A stretch of 64,000 bases of DNA from Sinotaia quadrata (lineage: Eukaryota; Mollusca; Gastropoda; Architaenioglossa; Viviparidae): positions 48,004,759 to 48,068,758 of the forward strand of contig CM054181.1 of NCBI GenBank assembly GCA_028829895.1, read 5' to 3'. A model generated the notes under the pieces. The model made no database searches. It was given only the letters and a program-made list of their open reading frames with translations, and was not told the origin of the DNA. Positions 12,076 through 25,679 of the stretch are shown here, one piece after another; position 1 is the first letter of the stretch, and the number at the start of each line of letters is the position of its first letter. Position numbers and translations under genes: made by a program.

Positions 12076-12462
12076 CGTGTTTACTATTGCAGACTTTACA
12101 AAAGTATCTATATGCGTGTTTACTATGGCATACTGTACAAAATTAACTATACGCGTGTTTACTATGGCATACTGTACAAAATTAACTATACGCGTGTTTA
12201 CTATGGCATACTGTACAAAATTAACTATACACGTGTTTACTATGGCATACTGTACAAAATTAACTATACGCGTGTTTACTATGGCATACTGTACAAAATT
12301 ACTATACGCGCGTTTACTATGGCATACTGTACAAAATTAACTATATCCGTGTTTACTATGGCATACTGTATAAAATTAACTATATCCGTGTTTACTATGG
12401 CATACTGTATAAAATTAACTATACTCCAGTTTACTTTGACAAACTGTACACAATAGCTGTTT
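12076..12462 (+). repeat. 39-bp tandem array, about 10 copies
   Basis: CGTGTTTACTATGGCATACT recurs from 12076 at 39-bp steps, with diverged edge units and one unit lacking a base near 12300. The 149-aa and 87-aa plus frames are artefacts of a unit length divisible by three. Confidence 0.95.
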
Positions 12463-14089
12463 ATTACGATACTTTATACAAAAATAACACACATGTATTA
12501 ATTCATTCAAACATGTCAGAGTTCGAGAAATATAGTCAAACTCAGCGGCAGATTTATGGCTATACAGTAATGACTATCGGAAAGGTTGCGTCCCATTTAT
12601 GGTGAGAAAATTAATTAATTATGTATATAGTACTATCACTTTATTGCTTTGAATGGGAAACAATTATTTTTGCTGGGGGGGGGGGGATTAATTACTCTCT
12701 TAGAAAAGAAGAAAAGTGCAGAAAACTGCACATGCACACAAACCGAAAACCACATTTCCCTACTTTATTTTCTTCTCGTCTGACGTATGTTTTATAACAT
12801 GGCTGCTAGTTTTCCACTGGAAATATCGCTGGAATTTGCACTAGTCATTTGATTATATAGGGCCCATCAGAACAGAGAGTTAAACAGGAGATTTATACTT
12901 GTAAATTCCTTTGGACTCAAATAACTGATTATCAAATTCAGTGCCAAATAGATAAGTTCGCTCTGATCTAAAGTAGGCATATAACCAATTATTATGATTT
13001 TACGGTAAAAAAATAAAATTGTAACAAACAAAACTATGGTAGCTAACTCTGGTATGGCTAGTAGGAACTCTCAGGTTTGGTTTCTGCCTAATATCAGACG
13101 ATATCGACAATGTTTCAGTGATGAAAACTTCTATGTGTAACACTACATCTCTCAAAGTAATGAGTGAAATGCTTGTGTCATTTGCTAGCGCTATTAATAG
13201 AAAGGAAGCGTAATGAAAAGTCTTCATTTTATCGTTTGCAATAATTAAATCGAGCCGGAGTTAGAAGACGTCACTAATTTGCTAACAAATATATAGACTA
13301 GAGGCATTACAGCTAAAAGATAAATTGCCATTTTTACTCATAAATGTATAGGCAAGATGTCATCACAGTAATGTTACCACTTTTGCTACCAAATGTATAG
13401 GCCAGAAGTAATTACAATTAGAAGATACCACAAAATTTAATGACATGTAACATGGAGAAAAGATGTCATCACAGTTTGAAGAAGAAACCAGCATCTGTAT
13501 TGACACCTACCCAGTGATTTAGTTTGCTTAGCTACAATACTCACCTCTACAATAATTTTCTTGAAACAGGTCAACTTCGTCCGATACTCACCAAATTAGT
13601 TAATTTCAGACCGCAAAGAAATGACGTCACTTGAGAGTAAGGACTTATGCGGCTAGTGCAGTCATTTCCTTGAAGGAAAAATTCCTATAACGTCACTGAC
13701 GGCCATATTGGATCAAGCGTATATGTGCCTCTGGGAGAATTACGGTCGGAGAATACAGTTGATTTTATATGTAGTTTAGCATTTGCAAACCACCATGAAC
13801 TCATGGTGCACATCGCTTATTTTATAGATGGACCGTGTTTGTTTACGTTATAAAACACTCTTTCAAGTTTTCATCATCGTGCATTTTAGTTAACCCCACT
13901 CGTTGATTTGTTTGGTAGAGACGCTCAGAAAATGTTATCAGTTGTTCGATAAAGATTTATTTTAATTTAAACCAGGAAAAACTTAAATGAACTTTGTCAG
14001 TAATTATTTGTGTCAAGCGAACTTTCTCTTTCATCTGCCCCTCCTTGCTCCATCCCCTTGTCCTCCTCTCTCTTTTCCTTGCCTTTCCT
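12463..14089. other. No gene seen; G run near 12676 and CRE-like sites near 13622
   Basis: Contains a run of about 12 G at 12676. Palindromic TGACGTCA at 13622-13629 lies about 70 bp before CGTCACTGACGG (near 13694), a possible regulatory cluster. A 75-aa minus frame (13000-13227) is not recognised. Confidence 0.45.
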
Positions 14090-14365
14090 TCTCTCCCCTA
14101 TTAGTCCGCATTGTTCCTCTTTGTCCGTTCTGTCCCTCTCTCTCCGTTCTGTCCCGCTCTGTCCGTTTTGTCCTTTCTGTCCCTATCTGTCCGTCTGTCC
14201 GTTCTGTCCCTTTCTGTCCACTCTATCTCTCTCTGTCCGTTCTGTTCCGCTCTGTCCACTCTGTACCTTTCTGTCCGTTCTGTCCCGCTCTATCCCTCTG
14301 TCCGCTTTGTCCGTTCTGTCCCTCTCTGTCCACTCTGTCTCTCTCTGTTCTCCCACTCTCTCGCT
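14090..14365. repeat. CTGTCC-rich minisatellite
   Basis: Units CTGTCCGTT, CTGTCCCTCT and CTGTCCACT alternate irregularly. All three plus frames are open because stops are rare in this composition, giving 114-164-aa frames that are not genes. Confidence 0.9.
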
Positions 14366-14755
14366 GTGGGATTATCTTCTGCTTCTCTCTTAAGATCCAA
14401 ACCAAATTGTATGAGTTGCATTTTAAAATGTTGTCAAGTTTTTATTACTTTTTAATACATCATTTATCATTCTTTGAATAGCATTAATATCATCAATTTC
14501 CTTTTATGGACAAGCAGGGGAAGACAGTTTCCAATCTGCTGTACACTAATATTTCTTAACAGATAGAAAGATAGTCAGTTGAATTTCTATAAGTGCACAG
14601 GTATAATATATATCAATAATATTAAAAACACACATACATCGTCGATGACAACTGCTTAGGTATATTTACACAGAAACGCACGCATGCAAGCGCACATAAA
14701 CACTTGGATAATGAATATAACGAGTGGATATCTTAATTATTCTTTCAAATAAGAA
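14366..14755. other. No gene seen
   Basis: AT-rich spacer between two tandem arrays. Confidence 0.5.
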
Positions 14756-15052
14756 GATATATATATAATGAGGCAAAACACGAGTAATATTTGATATATA
14801 TATATATATAATGAGGCAAAACATGAGTAATATTTGATATATACATAATGAGGCAAAACACGAGTAATATTTGATATATACATAATGAGGCAAAACACGA
14901 GTAATATTTGATATATACATAATGAGGCAAAACACGAGTAATATTTGATATATACATAATGAGGCAAAACACGAGTAATATTTGATATATACATAATGAG
15001 GCAAACCACGAGTAATATTTGATATATACATAATGAGGCAAAACACGAGAGA
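14756..15052 (+). repeat. 37-bp tandem array, about 8 copies
   Basis: ATAATGAGGCAAAACACGAG followed by TAATATTTGATATATAC repeats at 37-bp steps; the first two units carry expanded (TA)n. As 37 is not a multiple of three, successive units change frame and overlapping minus-strand frames appear in all phases. Confidence 0.95.
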
Positions 15053-15147
15053 TATTTACTAAATTATAAATGAAGAAATATTAAAAGTCATGATTAATAC
15101 ATCACATTCAAAGTATGGTACTGTCCTAATGCGAGAGAGTTCAGGCA

Positions 15148-15270
15148 ATGTTGTGCATCCGAAGATGGGTAAAGGATATTGTTACACATCCGAAAACGGG
15201 TACAGGACACTGTTGTACAGCCGAAAGTAGCAATATACTGTTCTACAGTCAGCGAGTACAGTTTGTACAG
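15148..15270 (+). repeat. Degenerate tandem repeat, about 34-bp units
   Basis: Three to four diverged units around TTGTTACACATCCGAAAACG and TGTTGTACAGCCGAAAG. Confidence 0.7.
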
Positions 15271-16247
15271 TAGCAGTCAGTTATACCGTCCAGCGTGTAC
15301 ACGTTCAGAAATTAACAGCTCTAATTTATTGTCTTCGAATTGCCAGCGGTGGGCAGTTCGTGAATAAACTATTGACTTGCAAAAAAATGAATGCAGAAAT
15401 TTCCCCAGTATAATCGAGAGAGTCGGAATTGTGCTTTGAAATGGATGCTAGTAGCGACTGTATTTTCGTTGTTGCTGTTTTCTTTAATTTTATTTCAGGT
15501 TGGGTGGGGTAGAGCGATCGATGTGTGCTGGGTCAATATTGGCACAACAAAATTGGGGTGGAATTGGAGAGTATAAGGAGTGCTGCAAATATGATAAAAT
15601 GGCCACCAACAAGAAGAGGGCTTTTGTTGCTTACGCTCTAAGTGGGACCATTACAGTCTGTGCACGGAGGAGGGGGGGGGGAAGGTTACATAAACAACAC
15701 CCTAGAACTGCGGCAAGCATGGAATGTAACATTACACTCACAGAAAAATAATTCAGAGACAAGCAATCACACAAAGTGAAACAACCGCGAACTTGTTCAT
15801 GAAACATCATTTATTAACATAGTGATAAAATTCGTTCAAGACAAAATGAAGTGGGTGGGGGATTTCTGTGGATAGATTTCTTATACCAACACACCAGCTA
15901 CATTGTTAAAAGTTTAAAAGCCGGAATTTAAAAAATAAAACTTAACAAAATGAAATTATGTTGCTATAACAAGTATTATATTATCAAAAATGTGTAGATT
16001 GCTTATACAAAACTCTGAGACTTGTGCAAAAATTAGGATCTACAATATGCACTCAGAAATACAGGCTGACTGCACAGGATCAGAAAAAAAAATGGTCATA
16101 AAATCCTTGTCGTGCCAGCTCATAAAAAGGTAAGTTACCCATCGAGGTTACCCTAAAAAGAAGTCAGTGGATAGCTACGATGGAATCCCTTACATTACTC
16201 TCTTAGCCGGATTGTCAACTGGATCATGAAATGATGAGGAAAGTGGG
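15271..16247. other. No gene seen
   Basis: Two overlapping plus frames (61 aa at 15391, 83 aa at 15500) carry no recognised motif; a G run lies at about 15672. Confidence 0.5.
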
Positions 16248-16400
16248 GTCATTAGACAGGACATTAGTGAAATTAGGTCAGTTTGGTTATCAGACTAGAC
16301 ATTAGTAGAATTCGGTCAGGTTGGTCATCATATTAGAAGTGAGTAAAATTAAGTCAATGTGGTCATTAGACCAGACATTAGCAGAAGTGAATTGGTTTCA
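16248..16400 (+). repeat. 38-bp degenerate tandem repeat, 4 copies
   Basis: GTCATTAGAC-AGACATTAG-GAAATTAGGTCAG-type units; the first two start at 16248 and 16286. Confidence 0.8.
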
Positions 16401-17362
16401 TTGTTAGACAAATCTAAGCGAATAGATATCCATCGTAACAAAGTCACAGGCCGACAGTTTCAGTAAACGTGAACTAAATGAAAACTTACAATTCACCTCC
16501 TATACCATCAGTTACTAAATTGCTGCGTTTTAATGACAAAAGCAAGATGGCGGGGATGAGCAGGGTGGGATTGGTGCCGTGTGGTGGAGGAGAGAGGGGT
16601 GAAAGATCGGTCAAGGGAGATAACTTTCATCTGGAACTCGAACACTTTGATTCCTGCAAGCTTTTGTCCATTCAAAACGAATTTAGTTCAATACAAAAAT
16701 ATCAACAACAAAATCATTGTTTGACTTGTTAGATACGTAATACTTTTTAAGAAAGAAAATAAAATCATTATTTCAGAGAGGCATATATTTCATCTTTGCA
16801 ACCCCCACCCAATCATATAATAATACCAATATTATTCGTAGCAGTGACTTGTTTGCTATAAACATCTGTTGTATAAGCGTGACAATTTTTTCTGTGATGT
16901 CGAAGTTCTTCAATTTCCGTTATAATACGGCCTTAAATATCAGCCTAAGACCTGTCTGGAACATAAACGAAATACATTGAGCTCTTAATGGCTGCCACTG
17001 TCTGCGAACAAGACTGCCGGGTTTAACATCAGTGATACCGCTAGATGAAAGCCTCGCCATAATATCAATTCAATCACACCGTTTGAAGAAATTCTAGATA
17101 TAACACCAATCATATCTTTCTGGACATCAGAAGAAAAACAAATATTAAAGAATAATAACCTGAATAGTATGTAGCATTTCCACCCACCCACCCTCAATCC
17201 TCACCCCACTCTACGAGTAACACTTAACTTTTGAGAAAACACATCCGTTTCCAAAAGTACCAATACTACGCCTAGGAATCGGTTATAGAAGGACCAGATG
17301 TTAGCAGACTAAAAGCGCCAAATGTTAGCAGACTGAGAAGACCAAATATTAGCTGACTGAAA
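16401..17362. other. No gene seen; short AGATGTTAGCAGACTGA triplication near 17295-17360
   Basis: An 84-aa plus frame (16478-16732) and a 70-aa minus frame (16985-17197) are not recognised. Three short units ending in GTTAGCAGACT lie just before the GATA repeat. Confidence 0.5.
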
Positions 17363-17579
<217 letters not shown>

Positions 17580-18318
17580 TTGTATAGTTTGAAGACTCGT
17601 TATAATTATTCTAAGAGAAACAACTTGTCCCTGTCTCTAATACACGCACTCAGGCACACACACAGACAACAAATATAGAGCAGATAGTTGTTTGTCTTGA
17701 CTGGCTTTCTGTGAGTCTTTCATTCGTCCCTCAAATGATTGCGATGGGGGAAATAATCAACTCTGGAAAAGAAAAAAGAGTATGCCCCCTTTCCAAAGCC
17801 ATATCCAATCAAATTAAGGATATTCCCTGTGAGATTTTCTTTTGAAAGAGATCCTTTACCCGCGAAACTGTGCGGTTCCATCTCTCTTCCCTCCCAATTC
17901 CAGCACGAGGCAAATGCCATCAAACAGGAGAGTCAGTTTGCAGAGTCAATCAACCTAACCCGGTGTACGTATCTTGCAAACTTTCATGCTAGCTGCAGGA
18001 TGCAATTTCTCTTGTGGTTGTTGTTTTTTTCCCACTCGGTACAAAAGGAAAAATGAGATATTGTACCAATAGTTATTGCATCGCACTTTTATTCTAATGG
18101 AGAGCATCGTGAACAATTGCACTTATGAACATAATTTTTTTTAAAAAGAGGTTGTCATGTCAGCCGCAGTCGAATTAAATTTGATCATCGTACTGTGCTG
18201 TTTATCTTATACAGTTTGTAACATATTTATTTGATTGTCAAATCAGTTCAGAAAGTTTCCACTCCAATTATATAAGCAAACTGTAGTGTGTAAGATGATG
18301 TGACATGGAATTTGTGGA
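17580..18318. other. No gene seen
   Basis: Short antiparallel frames at 17720-17923 and 17829-18056 are not recognised. Confidence 0.5.
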
Positions 18319-18545
18319 ATTTTTATTTGATAGTGAAAAATTGCAAAAGACAACAGTTCACATTTTTATTTGAAGGTGAAATTAATTGCAAAAGACAACA
18401 ATTCACATTTTTATTTGATAGGGAAATTAATTGCAAAAGACAACAGTTCACATTTATTTGATAGTGAAATTAATTGCAAAAGACAACAGTTCACACAGTT
18501 TTATTTGATCGTGAAATTAATTGCAAAAGACAACAGTTCATATTG
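18319..18545 (+). repeat. About 46-bp tandem array, 5 copies
   Basis: TTTTATTTGATAGTGAAATT followed by AATTGCAAAAGACAACAGTTCACA is repeated with small length differences. Confidence 0.93.
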
Positions 18546-18589
18546 TAATGCAAAATGATGCCAGACTAAAACTAGATACGAGAATTAAC

Positions 18590-18795
18590 ACTAAACGCTC
18601 ATTAATTATGTACACGATAATTAACAGTAAAAACACTAAACACTCACAATAAAGTAATTATGTACATGAGAATTAACAGTAATAACACTAAACAATAAAA
18701 TAATTATGTACAAAGTACAATTACAATAAAGTAATTATGTACATGAGAATTAACAGTAATAACACTAAACAATAAAATAATTATGTACATGAATT
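18590..18795 (+). repeat. Compound tandem repeat with TAATTATGTACATGAGAATT core
   Basis: Four units sharing AATTATGTACATGAGAATTA and ACAGTAATAACACTAAACA, with variable spacers. Confidence 0.88.
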
Positions 18796-18939
18796 TCCAC
18801 AATCTATTTAATTAATTTAAGTAGTAAATGGGTGGTTTATGCCCACACTATACTTTTGATCATCTTAAATGATTTATTCACAAATACATGCACAAAACTC
18901 TATACTAACAAATATATGCATGAGCCTGCACACACTACA

Positions 18940-18940
<1 letters not shown>

Positions 18941-18987
<47 letters not shown>
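18941..18987. repeat. (CA)n microsatellite
   Basis: Uninterrupted ACAC run of about 45 bp. Confidence 0.95.
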
Positions 18988-18991
<4 letters not shown>

Positions 18992-21900
18992 AACACATCA
19001 AACACTGTAATATAGACAACAGTTAAAATTAAACAAGTAAAAGGAGAAAATTTTCATTTAATTTCTAAGCATGATCAGATTTCATGCAGACGTGGCATCA
19101 CAAAGTTTCCTTCCCCATTCCCACCCACCCACCTTTCATCCGCTCGTGCTACACTACAGTGTGAAGCCACATCGCCAAGTATGATCTAATCATACTTAAT
19201 TTAGGCTATAGAAAGGTGCAGAAGACAGCCTTGACCCTGCTTAAAGTTTCTAGAGTGGCACTTAGAATATGAACATGGCCAGTTGACCATTGTCCACGCA
19301 TGTATGCTATTTATTTACATAACGTTACTGGCCAAATTAAGCAATGACATTAGATTAAATGAACCCAGAAAGGAATAAAAGTTTCAAGTAAATTTAACTG
19401 AAACTGTATAAAAATCCAAATATGAATAGTTCATAGTCGCCATTTTATAAAGAATAGTAAAGATTATATATCGGAGTAGAATGATTATGGCAGAGTGAGC
19501 GATTTTTTGAGCTGGAGCATTTTCTAGTGCATTTACAACAAGTGTTCACAGAGTTTGGTTCAGTTCTGGTGGTGAAGGCTACGTGCATAATTCCAAAGCA
19601 ATGCTGTTATTTTGGCTACCAGTCAACTTCATTCTAAACGTAGCTGTGTTTCACTCATCCTCAGTAACAGTTTTGTCTGGGAAGACGTTTTCTATCAGAT
19701 TGCAATGGGTTTTGAGGTGTCTTCCCCCTGGAAGATAATTCTTACTGTAGAAAATCGTCAAGTTCATTGGAGTAAAATGTGCAAGTTATATTTGGAGACT
19801 TTAAACTTATTGACTGCCGTGGAGATAATTTAATTAATTGAATGCTTATATTATAACTGCATTTATAACATTATTTACCGACACTTTGCATGTCTCTCGT
19901 ACCAGAGTAACTTTGCTGTGCCTTTGTATTTATATATTTAAGCAGCCAGAGGTTTCAAAGTTTCCTTTTGCTGCAAATTAAATGCCATGACTTCATTCTT
20001 TCGACTTTTCAGTTTATAGTATCAAATGTCTATAGGTGTCTAGACCAGACTGTGTATGACCAGGGGCAGTCAACATCTGTCTAGTGAGTAGCCAATCCCA
20101 TTGCTTTGTGTTTTGATACGTAGGTGCGATTTGAGAGAATATAACACACGAAACCAACATTTATTGTTGAATTTACATTAAAGTACATCACAAACAAAAG
20201 CACGGTTGTGATGTGTAGGTGAATAAATGTAACTAGTGGTGTTGTGATAGGATGAAAGGCAGCATCTTTGGATCTAAAGCAGCAAGACTCTGATATCTAA
20301 AAAAGCCCCGTAATCTCCTTAATTAAAAAAAATGTTATTTACATTGCCCCCACTCAATACTCAGTCTTTGAGAAACCGCAACGACTGTTATAGAACTTGA
20401 CCGAGACAATAATAATATGTCAGGTTTTAATAATTAACCAAATATTTAACCTACTGACCAGGTGACTAGCTGAATAACTGGACCGATCTATACACGTGTG
20501 CTAGTGTTCAAAAGTGAGCCGGATATCTCAGACTTGTTTCCACCACCCAAAACAGTAAAATGCAAGGAACGTTTCTCCAGAACAAAAATTGGTAAACAGA
20601 CTTTTGCCGAGAAAGGTCAGTCATTGAACCTTTATAAATTATGTATAAATAATTTATTCTATTTGTTCCTATAAGCTTATTTTATTGCTCATCTATTATA
20701 CATCTTATTGTACGACTGCTGTTTGTCTTCTTTCGTTCTCGTCTTTCTCAAATTATCAACGACGCTTGCCAGGGGCCTTAAGCACCTGCCTTTGGTCCAC
20801 TCCATCCTAAGGGAAAGAGTTTTCTTTTGCAGACTCGGCAGTCTATGACGTCACCTTAAGTGGCACTTTGTATGCCGTTGAAGCGCAATCCTTTCACTGA
20901 CTGGGGGAAATAACAGGCTATGGCCATTGACCCCATTGTACACCTGATGCCCACTCTATTTTTAGACTCTCATTGCGCGCTTTCTGTATTCGGCAAGTTC
21001 GAGGAAATGTGCACAAAACTCTCTAAGGGAGTGCACTCTGGTTTGGAATTCTAGTGTGTGCATATGTTTCTGTGATTTTACCTGTATTATATTTCTGCAA
21101 CCTACTATGCATTCTTTCTACAATTGTAAATGAATCCCTCAGAGTTTTGTAGTAGTTGGTGTTCATTCATTAATTTCATTGTTGTCAGATTTGGGTTTGG
21201 GAATTCGGTTGCCATTTATAAGTTAGCTATTAATTCTTTAACACTTTTAACTCCTGACATAAATATAGGTGGTGTGTGGTCTGCCATGTTAAGATCTTAA
21301 TTGATAACTAATTTATAGAAACCAAACATTTATCCCCTCTTGCCACAGATGTCGGTTTCATGCGCCGATTTCCTTCACATTGTATATCTTAGGCACAAAT
21401 ACAATCACAAATCGACAGGACTGGTCACACACCAGAAAGATCAATAGACAGAAATAGACTCGCCCCCAGTCACCCTCAACCAAGCCTAGACAGATGTCGA
21501 CAACTGATCGAATAAGCTGACGACATGACACTGAATATGAACATAAGAATCAATCAGCATCACTGGCTGCATTAGAGATATTAAAACCAAGACAAAAATG
21601 TTGCAGTTGACATGATATTCATACAAAGTCTATGTAAATATTGCTGTAACTAGTTTTAATGACATAATGAATCTTCGCCCTCAACCAGTAAATCTCTGCA
21701 CACCATAAATTTAACTTGCAGTGATGTGTCTAAAGTGCGAGAAAACAGAGGTAACCTGGAAGAGGATGTCAAGCTTGGTTGTTGACAAGGGATAGTTGAT
21801 TGACAGATTAGTTGAGGATTAGGTAGACTGGTAGACAAGAAGACTGGTAGTCACTAATAATAGCACAAGTCTTGAATAACAGGCCATAGCCTTTAACCAG

Positions 21901-22872
21901 GAGTGAAAACTCTGGAATACAGTATTATAGAAAGTGTTTAAGCCGGAGAAAAGTCCAGTGGAAAAAAACTGGAAAAAAACATTTACTGTCTCACTCAAAG
22001 TTCCATCTTTTTAGGTACATACTCAAACCTGTTGCTGCTCTATTATGCTCTATGGAGAGCTATAATGACGTCACCGTACGCAGCAGACTTGCACGTGACG
22101 TATTCATACACAGCACTGTGACTGATTTAATAGATTTAATTATCTCGCCAATGCTAAAATACAGTGTGTATAACGTGGTGGTTGTTACAGTACACATTGC
22201 TTGTACATAATTTCAGAGTAAACAACTCCTATTTTACTCATCAGTAAAACAGATTAACAGTCAAAGACATACATACGTACATACATATATTATTGTATGC
22301 AGTAATTAACACACAGACAATAATATAATTTATTTGCTACATAAAAAAAATCAAATTAATGACAAAGAAAATGGTCAAAAAAATGTCATCACAAACAATA
22401 CCTGTCATGAATGCAGCACCGTTGGATGATGCAAAGAACCACTTCAATAGAAGATCATACAGTGAGGTAATATTTGAGAAAGAAGAAAATTTGAACAGAA
22501 TATTTTTTTAATAGAAAACAACCTACATAGAAATGTCTTCTTATAACTTTGAGAAAAAGAAGACGTTTAAAATTGCACCCCCAACCCAATAAAAAAGAAA
22601 AAGAAAAAAGTACATTGTACCTGCCCTCACCTCAAAATATAACTCAGTGCAAACGACTAGCAAGATTAGATCTGTCTATTTCACTGCAGAATGTTGGCAA
22701 CGGCGGATCTACTCCGGCCGGATATATATAGGAAGCTAATTTCAAGTTCCAGACGGTATGAGCCTTCTGAACGTTTTTCTAGTCTGTTCAAGTGTGATGT
22801 CATTCTCCCGTAGACCGGCGCAAACGCGCACTTCTCAAAAGCTGATATATTCAAACAGCAAATCATCTGGGC
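18988..22872. other. No gene seen; two TGACGTCA sites
   Basis: Nearly 4 kb of noncoding-looking DNA without a strong repeat. Frames of 60-73 aa at 19612, 21656, 22549 and 22681 show no recognisable motif. TGACGTCA occurs at 20846-20853 and 22066-22073; the latter is followed by GCACGTGACGTATT at about 22090. Confidence 0.5.
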
Positions 22873-23035
22873 CTGGTTTGATACAAAGTCTGTGGGGATA
22901 TTCTTTTTAAAGGGTTTGATATAAAGTCTGGGGGGATTTTTTTTAAAGAGTGTGATACAAAGTCTGTGTGGAGATTTTTTTTTAAAGGGTTTGATACAAA
23001 GATTGGGAAGATAATTTTTTTAAAGTGTGTGAAGA
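22873..23035 (+). repeat. About 40-bp tandem repeat, 4 copies
   Basis: GGTTTGATACAAAGTCTGTG followed by a T-rich stretch and AAAG, four times with varying T-run length. Confidence 0.9.
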
Positions 23036-23110
23036 TGGAGGGAGAGGTAGAGGAGCATGACTGGATGGACATACAAAAATGCCACCGCCACTCTTCCGTC
23101 GTTATCGTGC

Positions 23111-23470
23111 GCCACACATGTACATATAAACACATGCACACACACACTCATGTACATATAAACACATGCACATACACACACATGTACATATAAACACATG
23201 CACATACACACACATGTACATATAAACACATGCACATACACACACGTGTACATATAAACACATGCACATACACACACATGTACATATAAACACATGCACA
23301 TACACACACATGTACATATAAACACATGCACATACACACACATGTACATATAAGCACATGCATATACACACATATGTACATATAAGCACATGCACATACA
23401 CACATATGTACATACACACCACGTACACATGCACACATATATACATATACACACATGCACATACACACAA
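23111..23470 (+). repeat. 32-bp CA-rich tandem array, about 9 regular copies
   Basis: CATGTACATATAAACACATG followed by CACATACACACA recurs in 32-bp steps to about 23400, then breaks down into CA-rich sequence. The Cys-Val-Cys frames on the minus strand (up to 168 aa) are artefacts. Confidence 0.95.
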
Positions 23471-24784
23471 AAACATATACACACATATGTACATGAACAC
23501 AAAAAATACATACTGACTGCATACACACCGTGTGCACATATTTACAAACAAAAAACATATAAACATGCAACAAAAAACATTTACACGATATATCCATGTG
23601 GGCAGCTATTTGTATCAAAAGCTGCTTTTCAAATGATTTACCATTTATTACGTTCTTTAATTGAAAACAGTGTCTATAAAAGAGTGATTAAGAGTTAATA
23701 ATTAAATTGTACTTTTATTAGTTATGTATTTTAATGCTGTTAAAAAACTATAACTCTCACCAAAAACTGTCTGTATTTGCTGTAAAGTGGGTCACAAAAC
23801 TTTGAAGCGTTATATCAGAGTTGATAATATGATTTTTTTTTGTTTTAAAACATAATTACTTTAGATTTTATAGAACTTGTGAAGTATCCATTTCATTCAA
23901 TTTGTCAACTGTTGTTTTAATTCTTTTCTTTAGTTTAAATGTGGCATCAGATGTGAAGGTCGCGCGAAATTTAATGCTCAATCACTTGTATTTCTTACAG
24001 AATAACAAAGAGTACTTGGTATATGTTTATTTTTTTCTCGAACTGCGAATAAATTTGCAATTAAATTTTCTTTTTACCTAAATATTTATTCTTAATAAAA
24101 ACAGCCAAAGAACTGTTTTAAATATTAGTTTCAGCTTACATGCCAATGACAATTTCAGTTTAAGCATACTTACATGAGCGGGAATCTGTCAGGTCAGTAT
24201 TACTTCAATTAATGAATTTGATAAAAACCTTTCATTTCTACTTTTACTTAATTAATATTTTAACGACTGCTCAGTATACTTTACAAAAAACAGAGACATA
24301 AAGTTCATATCACACGTGACGGAATCAAGAAGTAATTGTATCACTTCATCACCACCCACTCTCCACCACCATCACAATTCCATCCCTCACCACCACCACC
24401 ACCACCACCACAACAACAATCACAACCACCGCCACTATCATCATCATCAGTAGTATAATAGCAACAACAACAGCAGTTCTCTCTCGCTCTCGCTCTTTCT
24501 CTGCATTTGTGTGAAATCTCTAATTGCATTGGGAAAAAACCATTTGCAATCTAAGGCACTAGAAGCATTTCTTTCATGTTGACTTTCAAGCAATGTGATT
24601 TGGTAATTGCTTACGTCTTAATTTGTCACCGGAATCCGTCTATGGTCAGAGCCACCACCACTAGTTGACTGTCCAAAATAATGTGTGACAGGAATACAGT
24701 ATGTTTAAGATGTGTGATGCCAACGCCAATTAGTTAATGGATAATATTAATATTAATTAATTAATCGTCCAAAAGTAATTACAA
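23471..24784. other. No gene seen; CAC/CAA trinucleotide tract at about 24380-24450
   Basis: AT-rich, with a (CAC)n/(CAA)n/(ATC)n tract that yields a poly-Gly/Asp/Cys minus frame of no biological support. Confidence 0.5.
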
Positions 24785-24985
24785 GAGATGAGAATCTTAA
24801 TTTATGTTATTAATAATTCTCCAGAAGACACCACTCGTCTCTCTCACTTGGTGGATATGCGGGCGCTGTAAACGTTTCTCTCTTCCACATCAGTGAAGAT
24901 AAACATTCACCGTTACACAATATTTCAGTAGGTGGGAAACTTCCTATTGAAGGAGAAGACAAATCCGTCTTTAATCTCTATTTAG
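24785..24985 (+). repeat. Dispersed repeat family X, copy C, first part
   Basis: GATGAGAATCTTAATTTATG, TTATTAATAATTCTCC, CTCTCTCACTTGGTGGATAT and AAGGAGAAGACAAATCCGTC match copy A read on its minus strand. About 690 bp absent from copy A then intervene before the next matching block at 25680. Confidence 0.75.
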
Positions 24986-25679
24986 TGAGTTCCCTTCCAC
25001 CATTCTCCAACATATGGTTAACAATATAAGTAAATAAATTTATTAAATCAACAATGAAATATGCATATAACAAATAAAATGAAAAAAGATTACTTGACAT
25101 CAATATTTCCAAGAAACGACATTCGGATGATTTTAATACCTATACAGTCTTATATCCTTAAACACAATTCAGCAGTTTAGTGTCAATACAAATCACAGAA
25201 TAGTTCTTATTAGAGAAAAGAAATGGAGTTATTAGAGATAAGCGATAATAGTTTATACATAACCTGGTTTACGCACTGTCTCAATAGTCTTTACATGCCT
25301 TTGTAACAAGGTTACAAGTTATTGTTCAGGTCAATTCTTGGTTTCCTTCCTCAAATTGAAAAACACTGATTTGCTGCAAAGGCTAATCTGGCACTCTGCC
25401 ATAATTGCTCCCTCAAGCAGAACAGCAATTGTAGCAATTCCAGTAACTTTCTTGTACCAGAAATTGCTCGATGTAGTCAGCTTACCTTGCCACCATACAC
25501 CAAGGGAGTGTGGTGTATTTCTTACACTTTCATGCTGCAGCAGACGTCTCTCACATCTACCAAGGTCATAGCGGTCTATAATAATCAGTGAACAGGAGAT
25601 TCCAAGGAAACAAGGAAAGACTAATTTTTCCCTGAACAAACACCAAGTTTTCACTTTATTCCCTTTTAACTCCATTCTT
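24986..25679. other. Unmatched segment inside family X copy C, with a 114-aa minus-strand frame
   Basis: About 690 bp present in copy C and missing at the corresponding point of copy A. It is either an insertion in C or a deletion in A. It holds a 114-aa open frame on the minus strand (25331-25675) with a hydrophobic stretch near residues 20-33. I recognise no domain and do not claim the frame is expressed. No clear terminal repeats or target duplication were seen. Confidence 0.4.

Noticed and set aside
12007..12456. 149-aa repeat protein
   Set aside because: Artefact of the 39-bp array; the frame shifts where one unit loses a base.
13987..14481. 164-aa Ser/Leu/Cys/Pro-rich frame, possible membrane protein
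   Set aside because: All three plus frames are open across a CT-rich repeat, so openness is compositional.
23020..23618. Cys/Val/Tyr-rich minus frames up to 168 aa
   Set aside because: Pure translation of a 32-bp CA-rich tandem array.
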